The notes: generated from the sequence alone by a model not told the origin. Positions 44,901 through 55,791 are shown, numbered from the stretch's first letter. The stretch: DNA of 64,000 bases from Adiantum capillus-veneris (GCA_014529385.2 CM043947.1:123834891-123898890); one strand, 5' to 3'. A program made the numbers and translations.

Positions 44901-45090
44901 CCCTAAAATTCGAATTTCATCGTCTTCTCCACAGAAGCCGAGAGCGCGAACCTCACAACCTTGAGCTCTACCTCCATCTCTACTCTTCTACTCTCCACCA
45001 TCTCTACTCTTCCACTCTCCTACCCTCTCCCAACAAGCGCTTCAATTCCATGTAAGTTTTGTTGTTATGTTTTTTGATTTTTTCACACGC
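44901..45090 (+). other. Intergenic leader of CACTA-3, possible non-coding first exon of the ORF2-type gene
   Basis: A CT-rich stretch (TCTACTCTTCTACTCTCC, 44981-44998) ends at CCATGTAAGT (about 45049-45058), a good plant splice donor on the plus strand. If used, the palindrome array would lie in the first intron of the ORF2-type gene. This is inference. Confidence 0.35.
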
Positions 45091-45100
45091 ATACACACAC

Positions 45101-46445
45101 ATGCATACACACACACACACACGCATACACTCATACACACGCATGCACACACATGCATACACACACACTAATTACACACACTAATTAGTGCATGTGTACG
45201 TTCTTTACACACTAATTAGTGCATGTGTTCTTTACACACACTAATTAGTGTGTGCATTATTCTAATGCATACACTAATTAGTGTAAGTAAAGACACACCA
45301 AAACTTAAATTTGTTAATTATTAGTTACTTGCAAAATCTAAACTTGTTAGATTTTATTACTTGCATAACCTAATATGTTAAATTTGGGATTGTCTATGCA
45401 CACACTAATTAGTGTGTGATTAGTGTGTGCATTGACCAATGTGATTGGTCAATGCACACACTAATTAGTGTGTTATTAGTGTGTGCATTGGCCAATGTGA
45501 TTGGTCAATGCACACACTAATTAGTGCTCATTAACACACACTAATTTGTGTGTGATTAGTGTGTGCATTGACCAATGTGATTGGTTATTGTACACACTAA
45601 CTAGTGTGCTATTAGTGTGTGCATTGGCCAATGTGATTGTTCAATGCACACACTAATTAGTGTGTTATTAGTGTGTGCATTGCCCAATGGGGTTGGCCAA
45701 TTCACACACTAATTAGTGTGTGATTAGTGTGTGCATTGACCAATGTGATTGGTCAATGTAAACACTAATTAGTGTGCTATTAGTGTGTTCATTGGCCAAT
45801 GTGATTGGTCAATGCACACACTAATTAGTGTGTGCATTGGCCAATGTGATTGGTCAATGCACACATGAATTAGTGTTCATTAACACACTAATTTGTGTGT
45901 GATTAGTGTGTGCATTGACCAATGTGATTGGTCAATGTACACACTAATTAGTGTGCTATTAGTGTGTGCATTGGCCAATGTGATTGGTCAATGCACACAT
46001 TAATTAGTTTTGGATTAGTGTGTGCATTGGTCAATTGGATTTGCCAATACACACATTATTTAGTGTATGTGATTAGTGTGTGCATTGGCCAATGTGATTG
46101 GTCAATACACACACTATTTAGTGTGTGCATTGACCAATGGAATTGGCCAATGCACACACTAATTAGTGTGTGCACAATCTATTGCACACACTAATTAGTG
46201 TATGTTAAAACACACTAATTAGTGTGTGCACAAGCCAATGCACATACTAATTAGTGTATGTTAACACACACTAATTAGTGTGTGCACAAGTCAATTATTC
46301 ACGCCAATGCATACAGTAATTACTGTGTGCACAAGCCAATGCACACACTAATTAGTGTGTGTTAACCACACTGATTAATGTGTGCACAAGACAATTACAC
46401 AAGCCAATGCACACACTAATTAGTGTATGTTAACACACACTAATT
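45101..46445. repeat. Palindrome array: about 30 copies of CACACTAATTAGTGTG-type words
   Basis: By eye count about 30 copies of CACTAATTAGTG or one-to-two-base variants, many embedded in ACACACTAATTAGTGTGTG. Between about 45400 and 46150 they alternate with GCATTGGCCAATGTGATTGG and TCAATGC, itself a near-palindrome with CCAAT and ATTGG on each side. The palindrome equals CACTA + AT + TAGTG, the terminal pentamer of CACTA elements placed head to head. The array occupies the space between the two divergent genes of CACTA-3. It can form many hairpins. The short frame over it is an artefact. Confidence 0.92.
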
Positions 46446-46785
46446 ATGTTAAATTAAACAACAATCAACACAAAAACGGAAACATACCTCCATGATTAAG
46501 TCGTAGGTGACGTATTAGGCCACAATGACCGTCCAAGTGATCACGCAATCGATCATACTAATCATAAACACAATAATCTCTTATTAGTCAATACACACAC
46601 TTATATATCTTATTAGCACTCGAGGCTTTGCAAGACTCTTTTATAGGTTGTAGACACACATTGGATTCTTTCAACATTGGATACTATAGAGAATCCAATG
46701 TTTGAAAAAAATCAATGTGTAAATTTTTAATCATATATTCAAATTTTATACCCTAGTTTAATCTCTGTCGTAATAAATGCAGACC
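46446..46785 (+). promoter_or_regulatory. Upstream region of the CACTA-3 ORF2-type gene
   Basis: AT-rich 340 bp between the palindrome array and the ATG at 46786. It contains a 20 bp inverted word pair around ACATTGGATTCTTTCAACATTGGAT (46661 on). A TATA-like TTTTATACC is at 46744. No firm promoter element is defined. Confidence 0.3.
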
Positions 46786-48186
46786 ATGTCTTCTTCTTCC
46801 ACACCACGCTTTTGCAGCATTGAGGATTTCATGGCAGACGGGATGTTATATCCCGACGCTCTCTCTGCCTATCATTCACAACCGTCGCCTTAGCAGTCAT
46901 CATCAGGGTTCGGCTGGTTTCGGGACGCTCTAGGTGGGTCCACTGCCGTACCTGTGACCGATCCAGATGTGGAGAGGGCATTACGTCTTCGGGCTGAGTG
47001 GTTAGGTTCACAGCAGACCCTTACACAGCGCTATTCACCAGCGCAGCTAGCAGCTTTTGGATTATCAGAGGTCTCTACTCCGATTGGTGGCACTCCATAC
47101 CTGCAGAGTTTTCCAGCTACAGCTCCAGGTTCAACTTTTCCTTCACAGGGTCCAACGCCCCAAGGTGCGACGCCACAGGGTCCGTCGCCACGGGCGTCCA
47201 CCTATCCATCACCTATCCCACCTTCTGTCCCAGATTCACGTCAGCGCTCTTCTGGCAGTTAGCATCAAGGCAGCTCGCGCGCTAGCGCCGGTCGATCTCG
47301 ACGAGGGAGCGGAGCTACTTGTTGTTTTGGGGGGGGGGAGTACTACAGATTCTCCTCCACAATCACCGCTCCCTGCTCCAGCAGAAGATGAGGACCATGA
47401 CATGCCTTCACCAGATGCTCGCGGGTTATACTACCAGGTTCATAGAGGAGGTATGGTGTATCTCGGGACAGCACAGGGCAGGAGATTCCGCACACACGTC
47501 AACCAATTATTCCACTCCACATATATCAATTGTTTTCGCAAATTTGATCAGCAAGATCCCTACAACCTCACATATATAGAGCATGTCAAAACATTTCTGA
47601 AGAACAAAAAATCTAGTGTGAGGAGAGCGGCAAAGAAGACAATGGAGTCTCCAGAGCATAGCTATCGGCCAGGAAATGTCCATGATGTGGAGTGGGAGAC
47701 CGCTATGGGCGAGAAAGAGGACGAAAGGGCAACCGGTGCGAGGATGTATACGTGTCAAGTTGAGGCCAGATCCCATTAGACTCCTATGCATTATGGTTCG
47801 CGAGGAAAAATGGCTTGGAAAGACAAATATGTAAGTAAAAATATTAGTTTTATTGTAAAAAATCTAATGTTTTTCATTTAATTAATTGGTTGCTATTTTT
47901 TGTCAGTATAACATTACCATGAGTCGCCCGACCAGAGAAGTGCAGAGATATAGAGAGAACCATACCGAGTATCAAACTTGGTGTTGGTTGTTTGAAAATC
48001 AAATGATCTCTCGAGAGGGGTTCGAAAATGCGTGCAGAAGTCTGCAACATGTAAGTTTAATCTTATCTAAATAATCAAATTGTTGATTTTATATCAAATA
48101 TTAAATAACAAAGTGTTAATTGTTTCTTTTTTATGGTTTTGCAGAGTCAAGGAGTTCCACGTGAAATGCCGCCAACTCTCCCATGA
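46786..48186 (+). pseudogene. ORF2/TNPA-like gene of CACTA-3
   Basis: ATG 46786 opens MSSSSTPRFCSIEDFMADGM; a TAG at 46891 interrupts it, then the same frame continues to 47262 through a Pro/Thr/Ser-rich segment (SQGPTPQGATPQGPSPR). A shift near the G run at 47329-47338 leads to the conserved part up to about 47830: VHRGGMVYLGTAQGRRFRTH, FRKFDQQDPYNLTYIEHVKT and SVRRAAKKTMESPEHSYRPG. Two introns are visible: donor GTAAGT 47831 with acceptor at 47906, and donor GTAAGT 48051 with acceptor at 48144. The last exon ends at TGA 48184-48186. Layout (TP-rich N-terminus, then helical DNA-binding part) resembles 13374-11800. Stop and shift suggest decay. Confidence 0.6.
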
Positions 48187-48499
48187 GCATCCTCTATTTT
48201 GTCTACGCAGGCCCCGTTTGCCCTATCCCACATGACCATACTCTATTTTGTACACACGGGCTTTTTTTGCCCTTTATGTAAATGCAATACCTATCATTTT
48301 TTGGCTCAATACCTCCCCCAATTGTGATTCCACTTATGTAAATAAAATTATCAATCTTTTTTTGGCTCAATGTATTGTCCAATTGTGATATTTTGTTGTA
48401 ATTAATAATAATTTTGTAAAATAACTAAAATAAATAAAAAAATAGATGACCTTTTGGATGGTCTTGCAAAGGACAATCCAAACGGTCATCTGTTTTTTT

Positions 48500-48735
48500 A
48501 TAATAAATCCCTTCGCGGTAATGCTCGCGATAAGCCTGACGCGGTAATATGTGCGGGTACTATTGCAGCAAAGCACACGGTAATATTTGCGGAAATATTG
48601 CCTTATCCATTACCGCATCAGTTACCACTAGACCATTACCGCCAGCTTTGCCGCAGTATTTGCCGCGTACGAGAATTTTTATATTTCAAGTTTGTTTGTT
48701 TTTTTGCAGTAATGTGAGCGGTAATACCGCGCATA
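48500..48735. repeat. Right subterminal repeats of CACTA-3
   Basis: About ten copies of GCGGTAAT/ATTACCGC and close forms in both orientations, mirroring 42119-42265. Confidence 0.88.
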
Positions 48736-48745
48736 TGTTATAGTG

Positions 48746-49250
48746 TTTGATCAATTTCAGCTTGCAATTGAAAGCAGAGACTTGACAACCATGAGGACAC
48801 CTTTGGGTTTGGTAAGGATGTGTACCTTGCCACAGGGAGCAACCAACTCGGTTGCACATATGATGAATGGGATGAATAAGGTCTTACGTGACTTTATTCC
48901 TCAAATTACAATGCCTTTCATTGATAATTTGCCTATCAAAGGATGTGAAGAAAGTGAGAAAGATGAAGCTTTCGATCTGAAGAGATGTCACAGGTTTGTG
49001 GTAAATCACATAAATGATTGTCATAAAATTTTCTCTAGGTTGGAAAATATGAATCTTACGTTGCCAGGGAAAAAGTCATGTTTGGTGTCAATGAAGTGCT
49101 CATTGTGGGGCACATGCACAGGCCATATGATAGGAAACCTTGTCCAACAAAGGTAGATGCCATCCAAAGAATGAAAGAAAGCAATACTAGCATCACTAAG
49201 GTTAGAAGGTTTTTGGAAGCTGTGTACCTTTTATGTTATTTGGATTCAAC
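48746..49250 (+). pseudogene. Gypsy A: central and C-terminal reverse transcriptase
   Basis: Resumes at FDQFQLAIESRDLTTMRTPL, then MCTLPQGATNSVAHMM and ITMPFIDNLPIKG; the catalytic box would be PFIDD but reads FIDN here. After a frame change near 49090 it continues with EVLIVGHMH, RPYDRKPCPTKVDAIQRMK and KVRRFLEAVYL, and stops at WIQ where gypsy B inserted. The changed catalytic Asp and the shift show it is dead. Confidence 0.82.
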
Positions 49251-49403
49251 CGTCAGGACACCAGCAAGGCCGGACTAGACAAGGGTAGGGCCGGGCTAGG
49301 CGGTGTGGAAAGGGAGTCCAACTAGGGCAAAGGGCCAGGGGATTTGCTATATAATGGGTGGTTGGGTGGTGGACTCTCAGGCTCTAGCTTCCCTTGTCTT
49401 ACA
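49251..49403 (+). repeat. 5' LTR of gypsy B
   Basis: Starts CGTCAGGACACC and ends GTCTTACA. Includes CTATATAATGGGTGG (49348 on), a TATA-like promoter word. Confidence 0.93.
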
Positions 49404-49404
49404 C

Positions 49405-49416
49405 TGGTATCAGAGC
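49405..49416 (+). other. Gypsy B primer-binding site
   Basis: TGGTATCAGAGC, initiator-Met tRNA type, one base after the LTR. Confidence 0.93.
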
Positions 49417-50641
49417 TAACTGCCTATTTTAAGAAAGGGGAAGGCGTGTTGCTTTCTAGCCACACAAAAGCCTTGCATGTCGTGGTCCAAGACTGTGGGA
49501 TCACCCCTTGCTAAGGAGGTCGACAAGGAAGAAGCACCGTGGGCACGTGGGCTTGGCAAGGAGAGCCACTAGGTACAAGAGCACCAAACCAATGGTGTAC
49601 GGGATCAACAGAGGCACAAGGGCGTGCTGATCCTTTCTCGACACAAGGCCGAAGCCCATCTTGCAACTCATCGTCCACCCCCGGTGTTCCAAGCCTCTGC
49701 GTGCTACCTGCTCACAGCTATGGCCATTTGAAGCTTGAAGTTCACACTTAACCTCCTAAGGTCTTTGGCCTTAGGAATTCAAATTAAAAGCTTAGGGGTG
49801 ATATACACCCTGGCAAGGGATACACATCCAAGGGATACACACCCCCACCACAAGCAGCAAACCCGAGCACATCCAAGTGGAATAAAGACGGGGCCAGCAA
49901 GTACAGGCTTTCACAAATTCCCTGTGCATTGGCTAGAGAAATTCAACACACCGATAAAAGCTTCATAAGAGGATTCATTGGCAACAGTAGTTCTCAAATT
50001 GATTACGGCCACTCATACCGATTTGGCTGCAACGTGTTCAAGACAAGTACATTCACGATTGAAATTTCGGATCGTTTTTTATTTGGACAAACAACGTAAT
50101 TAGCAAGGCTAATTGATCTTAATTATCCTTGGTGGTGCATCCTACATCTATATAGGTATTTTTTCTTGCTATTCCTTCCACTACACTATGTCGTCATGGA
50201 TTCGGATATCAATATGACATTCAATTTTGAGCAAAGTACACCTAATCCTACCAATGATGGCCCACGGCCGGATCCTCTCAAGGAGAGTACCCGCAATGCT
50301 ACGGTAGGTGAAGATACTTATGAATTGCTCGATATTCAAGAATTTTCATGCACTTCAAACACGCATGACAGCCATGGATGAAAATTTTAAAGCTTTAAAT
50401 TAAAATGTTACCAAACTATCCACATTAGTAATTCAATTAATGCAATAGTAGTCCAAGAGTCCTGCTGACAGGCACATGCATGAGCACGTTTCTACACAAG
50501 GGCAAGGCACGTCTAATCTAGGACAAGGCCCAAATGCTGATACATTGCATACTCTCATTGCAAAAGAGGTGGATGAATTGTTAAAAAAAAACCAAACCAC
50601 CAATTTTTAAGGGAGAAGACTGAGATCGCAATAAGGATGCA
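49417..50641 (+). other. Gypsy B leader and degenerate start of gag
   Basis: Mostly non-coding. 50166-50381 is an open stretch (DINMTFNFEQSTPNPTNDGP) that may be the N-terminus of Gag. ACACATCCAAGGGATACACA near 49822 is a short direct repeat. No other feature seen. Confidence 0.5.
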
Positions 50642-51300
50642 TTGAATATCTTTCTCAGCAAGTGGGATGGAATTCATGCCTTACGGCGTACTCTGGATGC
50701 AGTCAAAGCTCTGCAAACGAGCTTAACTCTGGAAGGCAAGGCCTACAAATGGTGGATGTCTCTCAAGGAGAAGAACATCATACCACAGAGTTGGGCAGCT
50801 TTTGAAGCAATGTTTAGCAAGGAATTTTTTCCTACAAACGACGCCGATCGGAATTGGATGGCTTGGGACACATGTTCCATGCGTCAATACCCATCACTAC
50901 TTGAATATATCTCTCACTATCGGGACGTTATCCTCAAGTTGGAAGGCTTACATACCTTTCAACAAGTACAGTGGTTCATACGAGGTTTGACATTCGAGCT
51001 TAAGAAGTATGTCAAGACCCAAGACCCTAAAACACTTGAGGAAGCCATAGTGAAAGCACATATTCATAATAATCCTGATGAAAAGAAAACATATAATAGT
51101 CACATGCCTGCTAATATACATGGTGATACACACACTCAGTATGGGCACAATAAAAGAAAAATTTCTAGTTGCCAATTTAGATGCATCTAAAAACCCAAGG
51201 GGTCCAGGGGTCCTCTCTCTCCTGAGGACTTTGATAAATCCAAGAAATAAAAATTATGTTTCCAATGTTTAGAAAGAGGTCATGGCAAAAAGGATTGTAC
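50642..51300 (+). pseudogene. Gypsy B Gag
   Basis: 50642-51190 carries the retrotransposon Gag pattern: LEGKAYKWWMSLKEKN, SWAAFEAMFSKEFFPTND, LLEYISHYRDVILKLEGL and VQWFIRGLTFELKKYVKTQ. It stops at 51190; an intact CX2CX4HX4C zinc knuckle (CFQCLERGHGKKDC) follows at 51257-51298 in a different frame. Gag forms the particle and binds RNA. Confidence 0.85.
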
Positions 51301-51337
51301 CAAGGGGAAATCTGCTGCTCAGGACAAGGAGAAAGCA

Positions 51338-53169
51338 GTGCACACGGTGAAAATGCTGCCTCTTGAGTCTTCCTCACAATTCTCTACAGTGGAAGTAATA
51401 CACACTAAGGTGGTGCATGAATGCTGTCTCACAGCTTCCATGTGGCAACCAACATTTGGACCATATGAGTTAGTACATATGCACGGATATCTGCAAGGGC
51501 ACAAGGTGTGCATCTTGGTAGATGACGGTGCTACTCACAATTTCATCAATTACTGATGGGTGAAAAAACTCAAACTGCCTCAAACTCTGAGTACCCACCA
51601 CTACAAGGTAGCAATGATGAATGGACATGATACTGAAATATGGGATACTCAATGCCGAGTTGTTCCATTGGAAGTACAAGGGTACTCCACATGTTTGGAT
51701 TTTCAGATTATGAACATGGAAAGGGCTGATGTGGTTCTTGGTAGGGAGTGGTTGCATAGCCTAGGACCATCACTGAAGCGTAGCTATGAGCACAACAGCT
51801 TGATGTTTGAATCCCATGGCACACATGTGTTGTTGTTAGTAGAAAAAGATATACCTTCCTTACCACTGATTTGTACTGTTGAGCTTATGCAGCTTGTTTC
51901 TGACAATGAAATAGATCAGGTTTTCTTGTATTACTCACTGTCTCATTTTCTTTCTAACATTGAGTCTGTTGAACATTTCTCAACGCCGCATGCTTCTCTC
52001 TCCTCTATTCCACCAATTGCTAATTCTAAACAAGCAAACGTTGCTACTCAATTACAAAAATTATTAAAGGAATTTCAAGATGTATTTCCTAATGATTTGC
52101 CATTAGGATTAGCGCCGACACGATCAATACAACATAGCATTGACCTGGCTGCAGGCTGTAAACCTGTTAGTAAACCACCTTATTGTATGAGTTATTGAGA
52201 AGCTGCTGAGGTGGAATGTCAGCTTGCTAACTACCTTAGCAGAGGGTTTATACAACCCAGTTCTTCACCATGGGCTTCGCCTATCCTCTTAGTGAAGAAA
52301 AAAGACTGTTGTATGCGAATGGTCGTAGACTACCGTGGCTTAAATGCGGTTACAGTTAAGAACAAATACCCATTTCCCAGAGTAGATGAGTTGTTTGATA
52401 AGCTCACTCATGCTCGCATTTTTACGAAAATAGACTTGCGGTCAAGATATCACCAAGTCCGTATTCGACTTGCCGATATACCCAAAACTGTATTCTAAAC
52501 ACGGTTTGGACACTACGAGTTCTTGATGATGCCCTTTGGGTTAACCAATGCGCCCGCAACATTCATGACACTTATGGATAGTGTCTTGAAGCCATATTTG
52601 GGTAAATTTGTCATTGTTTTTCTTGATGACATCCGAGTCTATAGTGCTTCCGAAGAAGAACATTTACAACATCTCCGGTAGGTGTTTGAGTTGTTATGCG
52701 CAAATAAATTATATGCCAGGAATCTAAATGTGATTTTCTAAAAGATGAAATTCATTATTTAGGGCACGTTATTTCAGCTAACGGGCTATATATGGATCAA
52801 TCCAAAGTGGATACCATCCGGAAATGGCCTTCTCCTAAAAATATGAAAGAATTACAGATATTAAGATTTGCAGGTTTTTACCTAAGGTTCGTTAAAAACT
52901 ATGCTCAAATTGTTGTTCCTATGACGGATCAACTAAAAGGCAAAGGTAAAGCTTTTCAGTGGGGATCCGTTCAACAGCACAATTTTGATACGCTCAAGGA
53001 TGCATTAGCTACAACTTCTATACTGGCTATTGTAGATCCTTTGAAACCTTTCGTTTTGGAAATGGATGCCAGTGACCATGCTATTGGAGCAGTCATGTTG
53101 CAAAACGGACTGCCAATTGCATTTGAAAGCAAGAAGCTTGATGCAGCTCAACAGAACTATTCTGCTTAA
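51338..53169 (+). pseudogene. Gypsy B protease and reverse transcriptase / RNase H start
   Basis: The protease active site reads VDDGATHNFI (51531-51539 code D-D-G). Then VVLGREWLHSLGP. After a TGA near 52196 the RT follows in frame: [55 protein letters not shown], stop at 52496, [18 protein letters not shown] and the catalytic [10 protein letters not shown] (52613-52642). A shift before 52792 leads to VDTIRKWPSPKNMKELQILR and the RNase H words LEMDASDHAIGAVMLQNG. Stops at 51554, 52196, 52496 and 52678 and at least two shifts make it inactive. Confidence 0.9.
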
Positions 53170-54430
53170 ACACGAACTCTATGCAATAGTGTCTGTCTTA
53201 AAAACATGGTGGCATTATTTGTATGGTGCTCAGTTTGAGATTGTGTTTGATCATCAAAGCATGAAATGGTTTACACAACAAATGCATTTGAAGGGTCGAA
53301 AAGATAGATGGAACGAGATTCTTCAGGAATATGATGCCAAGATAAGGTATCGCAAAGGCCGATACAATGTTGTGGCGGACGCTCTAAGTCGAATGCCAGA
53401 GATCAATTCGCTCTTGTTCACGGAACTTCGAAGTGAATTTCTAGATTCTCTCAAAGGCAAATATGATCATGATGAAGCATATTGCAAAGTGTGGAGCCAT
53501 GTTCAAAAGAGGGATCCTTCTCACTCCAATGACGGTAGTGTACAGTTAATCTCCACACCTACTTCTCCTTTATCAGGTGATGAACTACAACGATGGAAGC
53601 ATTTCACCATCGACAATGGGTACCTACTCCATAAGGGGAGAGTTTGTGTATCAATAGACACAGACATTCGGTGCCAAATTCTTTATGAATGTCATGATAG
53701 TCCAAGTGCAGGGCACCCGGGTATTAGAAAAACTTATGCTCTCGTACAATGACATTTTTACTGGCCAGGTATACATGGCTTTGTTCAAGCTTATGTCTTA
53801 CATTGCCAAAAATGTCAAGTTAGCAAAGCAGAGCGCCTGAAAGCAGGAGGACTCCTACATCCTTTGGAGATTCCCAATGGAAAATGAGAAAGCATATCTA
53901 TGGATTTTATTGTAGGTCTACAAACCATTGTACGAGTTCATGACTTGGTATGGGTGTTCGTAGAGAGGTTGACTAAACTATGTAAGTTTATCCCGACCAA
54001 ATCAATGGTTAAGAGACCAGAATTCGCCAAGTTATTTGTGGACAATCTATACAAATTGTATGGTTTACCAAGTAACATTGTTAGTGACCGTTATCCCAAG
54101 TTTAATAGCCACTTTTGGAGAGTTGTATTTCAATGATTGGGTACACAACTGAACCTTAGTACTGTTGATCATCCAGAACCAGATGGTCAGACGGAACGGG
54201 TTAACCAAGTGCTAGAGGATATGCTAAGAGAATACTTCAGCAAAAAACAGTCAGACTGGGAAGAATACTTACCTATCTTGAGTTTGCCTACAACAATGCT
54301 AAGCATGTCACAACAGGCTTTAGTCCTTTCATGCTCATGTACGGGTTTCAACCTAGGTCACCAGTTACAGTGGGGTTGGCAACCAAAAAACTCCAACAGG
54401 TTAAGGATTTTCTCCAAGACCACATGGATA
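53170..54430 (+). pseudogene. Gypsy B RNase H end and integrase
   Basis: HELYAIVSVLKTWWHYLYGA, TDHQS-like FDHQSMKWF and YNVVADALSRMPE end RNase H. The integrase zinc finger follows: HDSPSAGHPGIRKTYALV, stop, FYWPG and CQKCQVSK. The catalytic core has MDFIVGL (first Asp, 53900 on), NIVSDRYPKFNSHFW (second Asp) and [19 protein letters not shown] (Glu). Stops near 53750, 53885 and 54135 interrupt the same frame. This enzyme would insert the DNA copy. Confidence 0.9.
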
Positions 54431-54963
54431 TGCTAAAACTTGCTCGTCAGAATGTCCAACAAGCACATGATCGGTATAAGAAGTACACTAATGAGAAACA
54501 TCGACAAGTTACCTTCGAAGAAGGGGAGGAAGTATTTTTACGTGTGCCAGAACATTCAGAAAGTCTGAAAACTAGGCTGACACCTAAATTATCTCCCCGA
54601 TATTGTGGGCCTTTCAAAATACTCAAGCGAGTAGGTAATCGTGCCTACAAATTATTACTACCTTAGCTTCACATTCTCACATTTATCCAATGTTTCATGT
54701 AAGAGGTTTACGTAAGCGGTTACATGGGGACGACAATGTCATTAACCAGCAGGTTTTTGTTGATTTCATTGAACCTCCTACCTTACCACATGAACCTAAA
54801 CGTGTTCTTGATTATCATGAGTTGCGTACATGCCATCACGTACATCAACAAGCCTTAATGAAATGGAAATACCGACCTAAAGAAGGTACCACTTGGGAAA
54901 ACATTAGTGTTATTAGGAAGAAGTTCCCCACTTTTGTTTTCGAGGACGAAAACTCTTCTTAAG
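54331..54963 (+). pseudogene. Gypsy B integrase C-terminus and chromodomain
   Basis: 54331-54666 has VFLRVPEHSESLKTRLTPKL and SPRYCGPFKILKRVGNRAYK, the GPY/F module. After a stop, 54690-54962 has MFHVRGLRKRL, then PKRVLDYHELR, ALMKWKYRPKEGTTWE and FPTFVFEDE, the chromodomain pattern (VLD...KW...TWE) that marks chromoviruses and directs integration to certain chromatin. The first aromatic residue of the usual cage is not obvious. Confidence 0.85.
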
Positions 54964-54973
54964 GGGGGAGTAA
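54961..54973 (+). other. Gypsy B polypurine tract
   Basis: AAGGGGGGAGTAA directly before the 3' LTR. Confidence 0.85.
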
Positions 54974-55126
54974 TGTCAGGACATCGGCAAGGCTAGACTA
55001 GACAAGGGCAGGGCCGCGCTAGGTAGGGTGGAAAGGGCGTCCAACTAGGGCAAAGGGCCATGGGATTTTCTATATAATGGGTGGTTGGGTGGTGGACTCT
55101 CAGGCTCTAGCTTCCCTTATCTTACA
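54974..55126 (+). repeat. 3' LTR of gypsy B
   Basis: Starts TGTCAGGACATC and ends TATCTTACA; about 90 percent like the 5' LTR by eye. Confidence 0.93.
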
Positions 55127-55655
55127 TCAACATTATACACATGTAGTTGATCCTCTTTATCATTGCTTAGAAATAAACAAAAGTTTAAATTGAGAGAATC
55201 ACATGTAAAAGCCATGAGAAAGCTAAAGAAGTTTCTACAGTCAGCAGCAAATTTGAGCAAGGTAGACTATGAGTGTCAAAGGCGAGTAATTGTGACGGTA
55301 GACACCAGTCCTATAGGGATTGGATGGGCAATAGAGAAAGATTACGAAGAAGGACACAGGTTTATGGTGAGATTTAGAGAAAAGGTACTGAGTGCTCACC
55401 AAAGAAACTATCCACACATAAAGAGAGAGTTATGGGGTATGGTTATAGCCTTGAAAAATGGGAAAGAGTACCTAATTGGTGCATGTGTGGTTGTAGAAAC
55501 AGATTTTCTACCACTTCTTGGGATAATTAGAAGTTGCTCAACGCTAGACATTGCTATGTTGCGGTGGATTGCCTACATTAAGTCCTTAAATATCGAGTTT
55601 AAGCATATTGCAGATAAAGACAATACAGTGGCAAATATGCTATCAAGGGCAAGGT
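55127..55655 (+). pseudogene. Gypsy A: RNase H region
   Basis: Picks up directly where 49250 stopped (HYTHVVDPLY), then ESHVKAMRKLKKFLQSAANL, VTVDTSPIGIGWAIEKDYEE, SAHQRNYPHIKRELWGMVIA, VVVETDFLPLLGI and DKDNTVANMLSRAR. These are the RNase H catalytic words (D in VTVDTSP, E in KRELWG, D in ETDFLP). CACTA-2 begins two bases after the SRAR codons. The continuation of gypsy A beyond CACTA-2 was not found. Confidence 0.85.
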
Positions 55656-55789
55656 CACTACAAGAGGTTATTCATATTAGCGACGCTCAAAAAAAAATCC
55701 CCGACTGGGCTAAAAAAATAACAGAGAGCGCCCAAAAACTCAGATCTCAGATCTGAGTTTTTCGGCGCCCTCAAGCAAGGAGCAGGTAA

Positions 55790-55791
55790 CG

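Larger units (their letters stand above)
42105..48745. mobile_element. CACTA-3, complete-ended CACTA transposon, 6,641 bp
   Basis: Begins CACTATGAGAGATC and ends, on the minus strand, CACTATAACATATG; flanked by TTT at 42102-42104 and 48746-48748. Both ends are packed with TTACCGC-type words in both orientations. Two genes diverge from a central palindrome array: a deleted transposase on the minus strand (44900-42475) and an ORF2-type gene on the plus strand (46786-48186). It interrupts gypsy A between a Gly codon and the Phe of FDQFQL. Confidence 0.93.
49251..55126 (+). mobile_element. Gypsy B, chromovirus-type Ty3 element, 5,876 bp, with 153 bp LTRs
   Basis: LTRs 49251-49403 and 54974-55126, each 153 bp, with TCAAC at 49246-49250 and 55127-55131. 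The 3' LTR starts TG and ends CA; the 5' LTR starts CG. The coding order Gag, protease, RT, RNase H, integrase, chromodomain is that of plant chromoviruses. Many stops and shifts. It split gypsy A inside the word WIQHYTHVVDPL. Confidence 0.94.
41288..55655 (+). mobile_element. Gypsy A, old Ty3 element broken by three insertions (pieces 41288-42104, 48749-49250, 55132-55655)
   Basis: Joining the three pieces in order gives one continuous reverse transcriptase to RNase H path: the linker and first RT boxes, the central RT, and RNase H. Between them lie CACTA-3 and gypsy B, each with a precise target duplication, and CACTA-2 follows after the last piece. No LTR of gypsy A was recognised, so it is partial. 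Confidence 0.85.

Noticed and set aside
45101-46445. Regularly spaced short palindromes resembling a CRISPR array
   Set aside because: Spacers are themselves repeats, spacing varies, and the array lies within a plant CACTA transposon; there are no cas-like genes.
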